From Neobacillus bataviensis LMG 21833 (lineage in GTDB: Bacteria; Bacillota; Bacilli; Bacillales; Cytobacillaceae), in the NCBI RefSeq assembly GCF_000307875.1, contig NZ_AJLS01000058.1, positions 1-59,632 of the forward strand: a stretch of 59,632 nt of DNA, given 5' to 3'. This document shows positions 35,046 to 45,130 of the stretch, piece after piece. A program made the position numbers and the translations under genes. The notes under the pieces were generated by a model. It ran no database searches and had not been told where the DNA came from. It saw nothing but the letters and a program-made list of their open reading frames with translations. How positions within the stretch are numbered: the stretch's first letter is position 1; every line of letters starts with the position of its first letter.

Positions 35046-35726
35046 TTATGCTGCATAGTCGCCATTATAATTGATTAATGAAACGTCCCTAACCCCTTCC
35101 ACCGCAGACAACTGATGGACAAAGGCGGTATTATCGCCTTTTATTTTTAATTCTACTGTCAACTCGGTAATATCATTTCTGACAATCTTTGATTTTAGGC
35201 TGTGTTTCAGTTTTGCTAGTTGATATTTAATAGAATCTGCAGCTGATTCATCATGATGGATTACTAATAAAAAGATGAAATCTTTCCCTCTTTTTCGAGT
35301 CATGATAAAAACAACTAATCCAATTAAGAGTGATCCGAGAATCGCCAGGGAGTAGACACCTGCTCCAGTTGTAATCCCTCCTGATATGGCCCAAAACATG
35401 AAAATGACATCCAGCGGATCCTTGATCGCTGTACGAAAACGAACAATACTTAAAGCGCCAACCATTCCAAGTGAGAGAACGACATTTGTACTAATTGTCA
35501 TGATGATGAGTGTTGTAATCATAGTCATTAGAATGAGAGTGACGTTAAAGTTATGGCTATAGACAACCCCCCGAAATGTCTTTTTATAGATATAGAAAAT
35601 AAATAGTCCAATCGCAAAAGCGATGAGCATTCCAAGGATAATATTTTGCAATGGCAATTTTCCGAATATCCCTTGTTCTAAAAAACTCTTTTTTAGAACA
35701 TCATTAATAGTCACTTGATTGTTCAT
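35046..35726 (-). CDS. DUF4956 membrane protein
   Basis: A 226-residue protein with an N-terminal set of four membrane helices (about residues 28-145) containing SLGMVGALSIVRFRTAIKDPLD, the hallmark of DUF4956, and a soluble C-terminal alpha/beta domain of about 75 residues. The function is unknown. It lies 19 bp after the VTC-type polymerase gene. DUF4956, VTC and CotH genes commonly travel together in bacteria, so it probably forms a membrane partner for one of them. Confidence 0.85.
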   Translation of the reverse strand: MNNQVTINDVLKKSFLEQGIFGKLPLQNIILGMLIAFAIGLFIFYIYKKTFRGVVYSHNFNVTLILMTMITTLIIMTISTNVVLSLGMVGALSIVRFRTAIKDPLDVIFMFWAISGGITTGAGVYSLAILGSLLIGLVVFIMTRKRGKDFIFLLVIHHDESAADSIKYQLAKLKHSLKSKIVRNDITELTVELKIKGDNTAFVHQLSAVEGVRDVSLINYNGDYAA

Positions 35727-35745
35727 GTTTCTTCCCCTTTATTTA

Positions 35746-36456
35746 TTAATTTTTATAGTAATACATGCCTTCTTCTCTGCAGATGACATATTTTGAGATG
35801 GCTGAACGTTGATGGCTTTCCAGTTGCAGTATACCGCGAATATGGGATGGCAAATATTCATTGTATTTTATTTCCAATACCATAAATTTGTCATGGATTG
35901 CATTGACGGTTACTAATTCTGGATTAAAGATATCAAATGAGCTTACTCCTGCCATCAAACGTTTATCAAAGGTAATCCGTACATCCCCAAATTCGTATGT
36001 ATAAGCTTCTCTCACATAGTCCACAATGATTCTAGGCTGCATGTTTTCGCTCGTACATTTAATATAAAAGGCTTTGCCAAGCTGTGAATCGCTCACTCTT
36101 AAAAACTCAAAGTCACGATTCATGATTTTTTCATATTCTTCACGTGTGAGATTCATAGATTCCTTGCAAATATAATCTCCAAATTTACTCTTTCTTTCTA
36201 ACTTAATATGCCTATCGCTCTCATTATAAATTCGGATACGATACTTATCCCGCCGATGTACGCCTGCGAGTTTTTCATACAGAGCAGTATCGAAAAAATT
36301 GTCAAAATAAAGGCTCCGAATATGGTAGCCATCTTCATTGACTGAGTTCTTATCCGGCTGTACAACATAACGTAATCGTGAACGCAGTTCTTCAAATACA
36401 TGATAGGAAATATAGTATTTCAATTCATGCCTTAATTTTTTATTTCCATATTTCAT
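35746..36456 (-). CDS. VTC-domain polyphosphate polymerase-like protein
   Basis: A 236-residue tunnel-fold enzyme of the VTC type, which in yeast makes polyphosphate from ATP. Basic and acidic tunnel residues occur in order: RHELKYYIS, YHIRSLYFDN, RRDKYRIRIYN, IKLERKSK, RIIVDYVREAY, VRITFDKRL and LEIKYNEYLP. I chose ATG 36456 with AAGGAG 6 bp upstream; the ORF extension to 36498 overlaps the CotH gene. There is no signal peptide, so catalysis is cytoplasmic, perhaps at the membrane with DUF4956. The product in this operon is unproven. Confidence 0.82.
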   Translation of the reverse strand: MKYGNKKLRHELKYYISYHVFEELRSRLRYVVQPDKNSVNEDGYHIRSLYFDNFFDTALYEKLAGVHRRDKYRIRIYNESDRHIKLERKSKFGDYICKESMNLTREEYEKIMNRDFEFLRVSDSQLGKAFYIKCTSENMQPRIIVDYVREAYTYEFGDVRITFDKRLMAGVSSFDIFNPELVTVNAIHDKFMVLEIKYNEYLPSHIRGILQLESHQRSAISKYVICREEGMYYYKN

Positions 36457-36469
36457 ATAGATCTCCTTT

Positions 36470-37813
36470 TTATTGAAGGGTATCAAAAAGCTTCTCAAGA
36501 TCCTTCTTGAGGTAGTGTGGTCTGTTTTCGGCGAATTCTTTTAACTTGCTAACATTTAGCTCCCATTCCGCCATTTCTCCTCCCCATTTTTCTAAATGGT
36601 TCGGCATTTCGGGCTCGATTTGTTTTTGCAGCTTAGTAATCGTTGCGATAACACGCTCTGGTTGGAAGGTTTCAGCTAGATGATAATCTGCACGACTGCG
36701 AAATTCCTTCCGAAACTGGTCATTTTTCATTAATTCACGAAATAAAAAGGATATATATAAGGAGTCGTCTCCTTTTCCTTTATAAGTAAATAATCTATCT
36801 ACTGTATTTTCTTGATAGTTATCGAAACTTAAATCACTGTCATAAAGAATCCAACGCCACTTATCAAATTCACCCTTCGCCTTCCAAAAGCGGATATTAT
36901 GACTGGGCCAATCCGTATTGGCAATATATAGCTCGGTTATGACATAATCGATAAAATTGTCCATATCCATCTGTTTTTTCACTTGATTATAATTGTCTGC
37001 ATCCATTACATGATTCTTTTTGATAAAATCAATAAGTTGTAAGTAATCTTTGTTACTCCCATCTTTCTCAATGGCATTCGCTTCCAATAAATCAACATCC
37101 TTTTTCTTTACTCCATGATTAGCTGCAAGGAAGTTGTCATCAATCTTTTCCCGTAGATCATATATGCCCCAATATTCATCATTTAAATAGACAACAACTG
37201 GACGATATGCCTGGTGATCAATCGTTGTATCCCTGACAAGGGTGGAGACTAAGCCATCAAGCATGTGTGTCTTTGCAAAGTCCTGGCCACCATTGCGAAG
37301 AACAAATGATTTATATTTATCGAGTGCCTTTTCAGGAAAAAGTGGAAAGTTAAAGGTTTTACTTCCTTGTTTCTTCTTTGCAAACAGGGCAAAGGATCTT
37401 TGGGGAAGAGTCCTTGTTTCTCCCCCAAAAATCGCCATTTCAGCTGATACGCTGTAGACAGCTTTACTGTGTTCGATATATTCTACATCCACAGGAATAC
37501 TCCAATCCTGCCAGTAATTTGCTCCTTTATAGGGATACTTGCTTGAGGCGTGATCGCCAAGAATGTATATTCCTTTTTCCTTTGACCAAAGATTATCTGG
37601 ATCGGTTGTTATTGAAAAGGCTGGTAACGCAGCATTTTCAATAACGGCCTTATTATTCCCCTTTTTAGAGACCACTTTAGCGTTTTCTTCCTGCTTGACT
37701 TTATGATCCTTCTTTTGAGCCTGTCCTCCAGGGTCTAATCTAAAAATTGCCACTACCAGCAGTAGACTGGCGATAATAAATGCTGGTATTTTTATTTTCT
37801 TTAATTGATTCAT
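36470..37813 (-). CDS. CotH-family protein kinase, membrane-anchored
   Basis: A 447-residue protein with an N-terminal membrane helix (residues 10-25), a charged linker and a CotH kinase domain. Motifs are RTLPQRSFALFAKKKQG (ATP-site lysines), FVLRNGGQDF, YWGIYDLREKIDDNFL, ITELYIANTDWPSHNIRFWK and the metal-binding WILYDSDLSFDN. CotH of B. subtilis phosphorylates spore-coat proteins. Here the domain would face outside the membrane, and the operon context suggests matrix-related targets. It follows the second CotH gene by 12 bp. Confidence 0.85.
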   Translation of the reverse strand: MNQLKKIKIPAFIIASLLLVVAIFRLDPGGQAQKKDHKVKQEENAKVVSKKGNNKAVIENAALPAFSITTDPDNLWSKEKGIYILGDHASSKYPYKGANYWQDWSIPVDVEYIEHSKAVYSVSAEMAIFGGETRTLPQRSFALFAKKKQGSKTFNFPLFPEKALDKYKSFVLRNGGQDFAKTHMLDGLVSTLVRDTTIDHQAYRPVVVYLNDEYWGIYDLREKIDDNFLAANHGVKKKDVDLLEANAIEKDGSNKDYLQLIDFIKKNHVMDADNYNQVKKQMDMDNFIDYVITELYIANTDWPSHNIRFWKAKGEFDKWRWILYDSDLSFDNYQENTVDRLFTYKGKGDDSLYISFLFRELMKNDQFRKEFRSRADYHLAETFQPERVIATITKLQKQIEPEMPNHLEKWGGEMAEWELNVSKLKEFAENRPHYLKKDLEKLFDTLQ

Positions 37814-37825
37814 TGTCTATCTTCC

Positions 37826-39550
37826 TTATTTAACATAAAATTCCCTCTCGCCATTATGCCAGCTGTCGTCTTCACCCTTTAATCGATCAAATGCAATCTG
37901 CGTATTTCCCTTGGAGTCCTTCACAGTAACTCTCCAATAGTTCTTACCTTGTTTCAATTGATTGGCTTCGACTTTTAATGTTGTGTTTGTAAGGTCCTTC
38001 TGTTCGATATACACGGAACTAAAGTCTGCCGATTGACTGACTTGGAAATCATAGGTTAAATCGTCCGCCTGGAAGTCATAGGATGGATCCCAAGTAAATT
38101 CATATGAATCATCCTTCTGCACTAAATCACCTAGGTAGATTGGCATTGGATTTTCTAAACTGGCATAATAAAATTCTTTATTCTGTTCGGGTACATTGAT
38201 TAAGTTTTTAAAGCTCTTATCAAGATCTTCAATTTTATATGGCAAGCCTTGTAAATCAGGTGATGTTTTGATATAAGAGCTGGCAATAGGGTAATACTGG
38301 TCAACATATTCTTGGATTTTCTGTTTGTTGAGGATTTTTGACACTACCTCAATTTTTTTGTTTAAGTCATCAATGTTTTTCGGATCTTTGAAAAATCGTT
38401 GATGTAAAACTGCTCCCCAATAATTGCTGATTCCTAGCTGCCATTTTGCCGTAAAGCCCTTAATCCTTTCATTCTCTTCGGCTTGCTGCCCCCAAGCGGC
38501 ATCATAATCCCACGGCAGGAAGTAAAACTTTTCTGAATTTAATGGATTATATAAATAAAAATTCTGGGCATCCGTATCCATATTTCCCAATAATAAATTC
38601 ACAGCCAGCCAGGTTATGTAATTTTCGCGATTAAAATATTGGTCGATTACATCATTAATATTTAACTTATAATTATTGACTGCATCCAACATTTTTAACA
38701 GTTTATCGTGATCCTCGCTCCCTTTAATTTGCAGGATACTTTCAAATTCCTCCTTATTGTAACTTGGATCTGTTGCCAATTTTAATTGGTCTGGATAACG
38801 TTGGAACTCAAAGAAGTTTGCTTTATAAAGGTTGCCATTCGGGTCAAGCCCATGGGCGTAAAGAAAACGCTTATTAGGTTGTTCAACTTGGGTAAATAAT
38901 CCGTAATCAATAAATTGCTGGTCGGGCGTTTGTCCTGATAAATCCTTAACATGCAGGTGTACAAATTGAGTTCTTAGGCTTGTAAAATCAGGTATTTCCC
39001 TAAACAAATCAAAGCTTAGTTTTTGTCGCACTCTTGTCACATCATATTGGTGTTTATTAAGATTAATTACCGTTTGACCATGCCATAAACCAGCACTTTC
39101 GGCTAACTTAAGTTGATAGGATTTTTGCGGGACAAACCTGCTGGAATTGCCACGGATTTTAATAACTGAATTAGGTATATCCGTTCCGTAACCCCAATCC
39201 CCCTTTTGTGGTCCAGACGGGCTGCCTTCTTGCACAATCGCATTTAATTTCGGTGGATCACCTTTTCCACCGTTATCGTACCAATGATTAATTGTATAAA
39301 AGGTATCATTACTTTCGTTATTAAGAACAGTTACATATAAATCTATAACACTATCCATTTTATCGTTGTCATATACCCTTCTATCTTCCATTAATTGGTC
39401 TACACGAGGTTCTGCATTAATCGACTGCTTAGGTTCCTTTGCACTATTTGCTGACTTGACTGTATCTGAAGCCCCTAACGGAAAAGAACAACCTGTGAGT
39501 GTAATGGCTAAAGCGAGCAATAGAAGACCGCTTTTATTCTTTTGTTTCAT
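37826..39550 (-). CDS. CotH-family lipoprotein with C-terminal Fn3-like domain
   Basis: A 574-residue lipoprotein (lipobox TLTGC). The CotH kinase fold spans about residues 60-470: IPNSVIKIRGNSSRFVPQKSYQLKL, VINLNKHQYDVTRVRQKLSF, YGLFTQVEQPNKRFL, NYITWLAVNLLLGNMDTDAQN and FLPWDYDAAWG with the aspartates expected for metal and catalysis. Residues about 475-574 look like a fibronectin-III-type beta domain (FQVSQSADFSSVY, NYWRVTVKD). It overlaps pelG by 17 bp, which ties the CotH module to the Pel genes. It is divergent from the other CotH protein, so the two probably differ in target. Confidence 0.83.
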   Translation of the reverse strand: MKQKNKSGLLLLALAITLTGCSFPLGASDTVKSANSAKEPKQSINAEPRVDQLMEDRRVYDNDKMDSVIDLYVTVLNNESNDTFYTINHWYDNGGKGDPPKLNAIVQEGSPSGPQKGDWGYGTDIPNSVIKIRGNSSRFVPQKSYQLKLAESAGLWHGQTVINLNKHQYDVTRVRQKLSFDLFREIPDFTSLRTQFVHLHVKDLSGQTPDQQFIDYGLFTQVEQPNKRFLYAHGLDPNGNLYKANFFEFQRYPDQLKLATDPSYNKEEFESILQIKGSEDHDKLLKMLDAVNNYKLNINDVIDQYFNRENYITWLAVNLLLGNMDTDAQNFYLYNPLNSEKFYFLPWDYDAAWGQQAEENERIKGFTAKWQLGISNYWGAVLHQRFFKDPKNIDDLNKKIEVVSKILNKQKIQEYVDQYYPIASSYIKTSPDLQGLPYKIEDLDKSFKNLINVPEQNKEFYYASLENPMPIYLGDLVQKDDSYEFTWDPSYDFQADDLTYDFQVSQSADFSSVYIEQKDLTNTTLKVEANQLKQGKNYWRVTVKDSKGNTQIAFDRLKGEDDSWHNGEREFYVK

Positions 39551-40988
39551 ATTTGCCTCCTACACCATTTAATAAATTTAATTTGTCTATAAATCTTGTA
39601 ATAACTAGTTTTTCTTCTTTAACCATAATTGGCTGTGAACAAAAGGTATAATAGCCAAAGTTTTTGCTGAAATGGGATATACGGCTAAGTGCTAGTATTA
39701 AGCCAATAAAGCCTGCGAAAAAGCATGATACCCCGTAGCTTTCAATGCTTGCTGTAATCACTGTTATCAATAGGCTAGATACACAATAACTGGATATGAC
39801 AAAGAGAGCTCCTTTCCGATCATCAAAATACAACAAAATTTGGATGATGATAAACATCATGATAAAAAAATAATTTCCCACTGTAACAATATTAAAGATA
39901 TCTACTTGGTCGTTTGATAAAGGTAATAATCTTGTTCCAAGAGAAATGGCACATATAGTAAAAAACAACTGAAACTCCATAATAAAGGCAAACTCTCGGG
40001 AAAGAACATTAAACATTTTTGCCTGGGCATCCTTTATTTCATTTAAGGATGAGCGTCCCATAAGTAATGAATAAAAGTTTTTATATTTTTCATAAAATGA
40101 CGTTTCTACTGAAACAACAAACATGACCATGGCTGGAAGGATGGTTAAGTAAGCATAAAAAACTGGGGTATCATAAATGATTGACATAGCAAATGTATCA
40201 CCCACAAACGTCCTTAGCCCACTGCCCCAGATGATAAAACTATGGCCGTACAAACCTAAGGTGTAGAATAAACCAATTAGAAATAATGAAGGGTACTTTT
40301 CGATATAGGTAAGAAAATCAAAATAGCGTTGATTGTTTTTTGGAAAATGCTCCTTAATACTTCTAAAGAAAAGCATAATGATCACGAAAAACCCAATATC
40401 CATACAAACAAAGATACTTGCAGCTGTATTAATATTTAGCCACATAAAGCTAAACCAAATGAGGACAGCTGAAAGGACAACACCGATTACAAACCCCATT
40501 ATGATCTGCAGGTACTTTTTTAATGCTGAAATATAAATCGAGAGCAGCCAGATCATCATTAACTCAAGATAAAAAAAATAGGAAGAGACCTTGAAGACAA
40601 TTGACAAGGGTGAAAAGGAGTAGAAAACAATCCCAGCCAAGCCGCCCAAAGAGAGGCAGATAGCTAGAATTCCATATAGAGAAGCTAAGATGTTCTCTTC
40701 CTTGTCAGCATAAATTTGATCGGCCAAATAGCGGGAGAGTAACATGGTAAATCCGCCAGTAAGCAGCTGTGAAAAAACAAAGCTATATAATGTTCCTCCA
40801 AGAAATATTTCCTTCTCGTAATAGGGCGTATACATTAACTCAAGAAAGAATTGGGATAGGGTAATTAGTAAAATGCATAGAATCATCGGCCCTGCAATGA
40901 CAATGGAAGAAAAGGCGAAGGCTTTTATTCCCCAAAAAAAGCTATTGTCCTTAAATAAATGTTTTAGTTGGAAGCCAATTCCTGCCAT
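39534..40988 (-). CDS. pelG: Pel exopolysaccharide transporter PelG
   Basis: A 484-residue, roughly 12-helix membrane protein. The N-terminus MAGIGFQLKHLFKDNSFFWG is the PelG hallmark, and the fold is MOP flippase-like. With PelD and PelE it forms the inner-membrane complex that exports the Pel polymer made by PelF. It overlaps pelF by 25 bp and the following CotH lipoprotein gene by 17 bp. Confidence 0.92.
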   Translation of the reverse strand: MAGIGFQLKHLFKDNSFFWGIKAFAFSSIVIAGPMILCILLITLSQFFLELMYTPYYEKEIFLGGTLYSFVFSQLLTGGFTMLLSRYLADQIYADKEENILASLYGILAICLSLGGLAGIVFYSFSPLSIVFKVSSYFFYLELMMIWLLSIYISALKKYLQIIMGFVIGVVLSAVLIWFSFMWLNINTAASIFVCMDIGFFVIIMLFFRSIKEHFPKNNQRYFDFLTYIEKYPSLFLIGLFYTLGLYGHSFIIWGSGLRTFVGDTFAMSIIYDTPVFYAYLTILPAMVMFVVSVETSFYEKYKNFYSLLMGRSSLNEIKDAQAKMFNVLSREFAFIMEFQLFFTICAISLGTRLLPLSNDQVDIFNIVTVGNYFFIMMFIIIQILLYFDDRKGALFVISSYCVSSLLITVITASIESYGVSCFFAGFIGLILALSRISHFSKNFGYYTFCSQPIMVKEEKLVITRFIDKLNLLNGVGGKYETKE

Positions 40989-42403
40989 TGTAAAAACCCC
41001 ATGCTTTCATAGATTTGTTTATATTGTTCGATAAATCTTTCTCTCGTATAGATTTCTCTTACTCTCAGCTCTCCATTAGCACCCATTTCTTTGCACATAT
41101 CTGGATTTTCGGCTAACTGAATAATTGCCTCTGCCATTTCAACATAATGCATAACAGGGACAATAATACCTGCTGGCCCAATTCCATCATTGACACCATT
41201 TAATAATTCACTGCAGCTTCCTACATTTGTACTGACGAACGGTTTCCCGCTTGCCATTCCTTCTAAAAGTGCTAATGGCTGACCTTCACTAATACTTGAT
41301 AAAACAAGAATGTCCATCCTTCCAATATAATCTTTTATATTTACCGCGCCGGTAAAATAAATATCTTTAGTCCCGAGTGATTCTAGTAATTGCAAACATT
41401 CTTCATAGTATTCCAGATCTTCTTCAAATGGACCGAAAATATAGAACCTCGCTTGGGTCACTGTCCTTTTTACGATGGCAAAGCTTTGAATCATTGTCTT
41501 GATATCTTTTATTGGTACAACCCTGACAACTGCACCAATATTAATATAAGCCTCTTCTTCTTGACTCTTTTGGGGCAGGTTAGCAAAACCTTCGGGATCC
41601 ACTCCATTTGGGATGATTTTAATTTTCTCATCATCGCAGCCAATCTCGGTCTGAATTTCTTTATTCTTATTAAATAAACTGATAACCCCGTCAGTACTCG
41701 AATAAGCACATTGAGATAAACTATAAAAATATCGGATCCATAGGTCCTTAAAATACCCTTTGATCCAATCAGACTTAATGATTTCCTCTTCCCGCTCCCT
41801 TGTATAAATACCATGCTCCGTTAATAAATAAGGTCTTTTATTTAGGTATTTTCCGTATCCTGCTACAACACCTGCATAACCAGTCGATACACTATGATAC
41901 AGATCCGCCTCTGGTACAGGGTTACTTAATAGCCAGAATAACGGCAGGAGCATTGCCCTCACTGACCAAAATAGTTCTGTGAACGGAATTTGGGAATATC
42001 GCTCAACACATAGCTCATGGATGATATCAAAAAGATCCCGGCTCATGATAAAGTTTGAAACGGAATCCATTTTCCTGCTTCTAAATAAGGAAAATAACAA
42101 ATCCCAGTCTGTAGTCCCACTATCCAATAAGGATTTAATGGCCCTTTTTTGGAGGGGATTCAAGCGATAATCCTTCCCAGGTTCTCCAGTTTCAGATAAA
42201 TAAGAATCCAAAAAGATTTCCTTTACCTCTATTAGATTGGGAGGCAGCTTGTATTTGAATTTCCCCCGTGTTTTTTCGTGTGCACCGATTGCATAGAGGA
42301 TAAACTCGTGTTCAGGCATACACGAAACCAGCGTTTGAATCCAGCTCGATACACCTCCAGTTACGTAAGGGTAGGAGCCTTCTGCAATGATACATATCCT
42401 CAT
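40964..42403 (-). CDS. pelF: Pel polysaccharide glycosyltransferase PelF
   Basis: A 479-residue GT4 enzyme that polymerises the Pel chain from UDP-sugars in the cytoplasm. MRICIIAEGSYPYVTGGVSSW at the start is typical of PelF. KIIPNGVD, VVRVVPIKDI and the GT4 E-x7-E segment SEGQPLALLEGMASG (about residue 365) are visible. The ATG overlaps the stop of the deacetylase gene (TAATG) and GGAGGG lies 6 bp upstream, so the two are translationally coupled. Confidence 0.93.
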   Translation of the reverse strand: MRICIIAEGSYPYVTGGVSSWIQTLVSCMPEHEFILYAIGAHEKTRGKFKYKLPPNLIEVKEIFLDSYLSETGEPGKDYRLNPLQKRAIKSLLDSGTTDWDLLFSLFRSRKMDSVSNFIMSRDLFDIIHELCVERYSQIPFTELFWSVRAMLLPLFWLLSNPVPEADLYHSVSTGYAGVVAGYGKYLNKRPYLLTEHGIYTREREEEIIKSDWIKGYFKDLWIRYFYSLSQCAYSSTDGVISLFNKNKEIQTEIGCDDEKIKIIPNGVDPEGFANLPQKSQEEEAYINIGAVVRVVPIKDIKTMIQSFAIVKRTVTQARFYIFGPFEEDLEYYEECLQLLESLGTKDIYFTGAVNIKDYIGRMDILVLSSISEGQPLALLEGMASGKPFVSTNVGSCSELLNGVNDGIGPAGIIVPVMHYVEMAEAIIQLAENPDMCKEMGANGELRVREIYTRERFIEQYKQIYESMGFLQWQELASN

Positions 42404-44235
42404 TACTTACCCTCCAATTGAATGACAAGCTTGTTAGCCTTTGCATGGACTAAATAACGATCCTCACTAACTTTTTCAACATCGCAATTCTTTGCCGTCT
42501 TTATTTTTTTATCTGTTCGAAGTAAAAAGTCGAGATTCCCCGAAAAATGATTAATATAAACATTCAATTTACTATTTTTCTCGGAAATAAACACCTGTGC
42601 ACTAGAATAGTCTTTCAGTATTTCGGCGCTCTCCGAAGCGGTCATACTGCTCATCCATGGATAGTTTTTCTTTACATCATGCATCATTTGACTAAATTGC
42701 TTGGACAGCACATTCCAGTGGTCACCACGATTTCGCTCCTCATCAAGAACATCATCTGGATGAATGAAATGTGAAAATGACCCGAACATGGTTGCTGAAC
42801 TTGCAATCGTCCATTTATTAATATCCGAATAATGATAATCAGATGATAAACGCGGCAGTTCAATAAATTGTTTACCCACTTCATATTCTTGAATATAGGA
42901 GACCTTAGCTTCATCATCTACATATAACGAAGCAAGAATATCAATCGACGGAATAGCCTCTTTAATCGCCTTTTTCCCTTCCTCACTTAATATATTTGAA
43001 GGCGGTACGTAAGTACGAAGGGTGTAATTGGGGAAAATTTCATCAAAATATTTTTTCGCTTCTTTTAGGGATTCAGCCATATCCTTTTCACTGCCCCATG
43101 CCCGATAACCTAGTTCCTTTACTTGATTTTGATCTTTCGTAAGTGATTGATGGTTATATCCATGAATTCCTATTTCTCCGCCAGATTTTATTAGTTCCCG
43201 GCCAAAGATTTTTAACGTTTCTTTGCCAATACGGTCCTCAAAGGGGCCGTTCACGCGATCGTTATAGGACTCAATCAGAACACCTGTATATTTCACATCA
43301 TCTTTGACTGCTACTTTCGCAATATCCGGCCACCAAATTTCGCGGAAGAAACTCGCTATATTCCGTTTGTAATCATTATAGATGTCATCATTATGCCCTT
43401 CCGGAAATGGTGCAGGGAAATCATCAATATAGACAACTTTGGAATTCATAATAGGATAAATAAAATCTTCATTTAGATAACTAAGAGACCCAACAATCAA
43501 ACCGCGGTTAAGCTTATCACCCAACATCGTCCCGTTTAGTACCATGAAAGTACCCTTTCCATATGGTGTACTCCATAGCAGTGGTAACCCCTTTAGAGAA
43601 GATGCATACACTTTGCATGCTTCATTTATTTGAACTGACAAGGAATTGTTTACAATAAAGCCTTCTTCGATTTTTAACTGATTGCCTTTTAATAGAAGAT
43701 CTGAATCCATCTGAATTCCTTTTATTTTTTCAAAATCATGCCCCAGCTCGTAAATTCCGAGTTTCCGATAGATTGCAAATAAACCATCCGTTAATTCAGG
43801 GCGGATTTCAAAAAAGACTTTGCCGCCTTGATCCACATAATTTGTTAACCTATTCATATCGCTCACTTTTTCCAAAGATGAAAAAGCAATGATGACATTC
43901 TTATATTCCGTAAAATCATCGGGTATGTTCGACACTGGAACCACTTCTAATGCTTTTCTCAGATACTCAAATGTTTTTACATTATTGTCTTTTAATGCCA
44001 TACTTTCTGAGTCTTCCGGATCATAAATCAAAAGGAACTTATCTTCGTTAAACGCCTTCACTTCCTTTGCTGAGAGTGCAGAAGTTCGTTCAATTATCTT
44101 ATTATGAAGCGGTTCATTTCCAGTGTTCAATTGCAGTACATAGTTAGACCTTGATAGTTGAATGACGATTCCAAAAAGAAATAAGAAACCGATAATGATC
44201 ATAATGGTTTTGTTGATTTTAAATTCATAACCCAC
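42403..44235 (-). CDS. pelA: PelA-type polysaccharide deacetylase (DUF2194)
   Basis: A 610-residue protein with an N-terminal membrane helix (about 10-26) and an extracytoplasmic body. A Rossmann-like domain (KFLLIYDPEDSES to GKVFFEIRPELTDG) precedes the deacetylase part, where VVYIDDFPAPFPEG supplies the metal-binding aspartates and GGEIGIHGYNHQSL the histidines. This is the deacetylase-only form (PelA-DA) known from Gram-positive Pel clusters; the glycosidase domain of Pseudomonas PelA is absent. It would deacetylate the polymer and give it positive charge. Confidence 0.85.
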   Translation of the reverse strand: MGYEFKINKTIMIIIGFLFLFGIVIQLSRSNYVLQLNTGNEPLHNKIIERTSALSAKEVKAFNEDKFLLIYDPEDSESMALKDNNVKTFEYLRKALEVVPVSNIPDDFTEYKNVIIAFSSLEKVSDMNRLTNYVDQGGKVFFEIRPELTDGLFAIYRKLGIYELGHDFEKIKGIQMDSDLLLKGNQLKIEEGFIVNNSLSVQINEACKVYASSLKGLPLLWSTPYGKGTFMVLNGTMLGDKLNRGLIVGSLSYLNEDFIYPIMNSKVVYIDDFPAPFPEGHNDDIYNDYKRNIASFFREIWWPDIAKVAVKDDVKYTGVLIESYNDRVNGPFEDRIGKETLKIFGRELIKSGGEIGIHGYNHQSLTKDQNQVKELGYRAWGSEKDMAESLKEAKKYFDEIFPNYTLRTYVPPSNILSEEGKKAIKEAIPSIDILASLYVDDEAKVSYIQEYEVGKQFIELPRLSSDYHYSDINKWTIASSATMFGSFSHFIHPDDVLDEERNRGDHWNVLSKQFSQMMHDVKKNYPWMSSMTASESAEILKDYSSAQVFISEKNSKLNVYINHFSGNLDFLLRTDKKIKTAKNCDVEKVSEDRYLVHAKANKLVIQLEGK

Positions 44236-45130
44236 TTTTTTCCTCCTGCAACCAGAAGCGTATAACTCTTAATCCATCTGCAGATAATCTAACTGGTTGT
44301 TTTCTTAGCGTTGTAAGAATGCTTTGTAATTGACCTGAATTGCGTAAATTGTAATGCAGCTTCATTGCCAAAATATAAGCCTTTTCCTCATACGGATACT
44401 CATTTATAAATTTCTCACTGTGGTACTTCGCTGTTTCATATTCCTTCAAAGCTAAATCACAATTTATTTTATCGATGTAATGTTGTTTTTGGCTTTGACC
44501 GCTTAAGAGTATTTTTTCTAAAATTTCGGAGTGAAGGTACTGGTATTGCTTATATGTCCCTTCATCCAAAAAACCACTCCTTAGATACCTATTGATCACC
44601 TCTTCATAGGACATCAATATTTGGGCATCCTCTGGATTTTCCTCTAGCTGTGCAGCCAGTTCCTGAATGGAATTCATCAGTTTACGCTTCATTTCCATTA
44701 TTGCTGTAGCAGCGTAATGGGATGTTTCTGAATCATCAGATTGCAATGCCTTTTCGAGTACCATTGGGTTTTGGATTGAGTTTTCTTTTAAGCTATGGAT
44801 CAATAGCTTTCTTTTTACCCTGTTTTCATTTAGAAGTAATGCATCTTGAATTGGTACTAAATTAATTTCACTTTCAATATCAATGGAATGGTATACGCTT
44901 GCGGTTTCCTCCAAATCAATTGGTGAAAGTGCTCCCCCCGTTTCCACCGCTTGATGAGATGCCGATGACTTTACTGGTTTAAATAAATAAAGAGTAAGGA
45001 CAACACCTGCTACGGGCAGAAAGTTAATTAGTAAGACTTTTATTAATCCATTCTCTTTTTTCCTTCTTAGTAAACTAAAGCTGTATACAGCAGAGAATAC
45101 ATAATACAAAAGGATAAATAGTTTAAACAT
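44225..45130 (-). CDS. pelE: PelE-like membrane protein
   Basis: A 301-residue protein with two N-terminal membrane helices (about 3-20 and 31-50) and a soluble helical part with TPR-like repeats (AAQLEENPEDAQILMSYEEVI, YETAKYHSEKFINEYPYEEKAYILAMKLHY). This is the PelE layout. PelE joins PelD and PelG in the synthase complex. It overlaps galE-pelD by 8 bp and the deacetylase gene by 11 bp. Sequence similarity across PelE proteins is low, so position supports the call. Confidence 0.8.
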   Translation of the reverse strand: MFKLFILLYYVFSAVYSFSLLRRKKENGLIKVLLINFLPVAGVVLTLYLFKPVKSSASHQAVETGGALSPIDLEETASVYHSIDIESEINLVPIQDALLLNENRVKRKLLIHSLKENSIQNPMVLEKALQSDDSETSHYAATAIMEMKRKLMNSIQELAAQLEENPEDAQILMSYEEVINRYLRSGFLDEGTYKQYQYLHSEILEKILLSGQSQKQHYIDKINCDLALKEYETAKYHSEKFINEYPYEEKAYILAMKLHYNLRNSGQLQSILTTLRKQPVRLSADGLRVIRFWLQEEKSGL

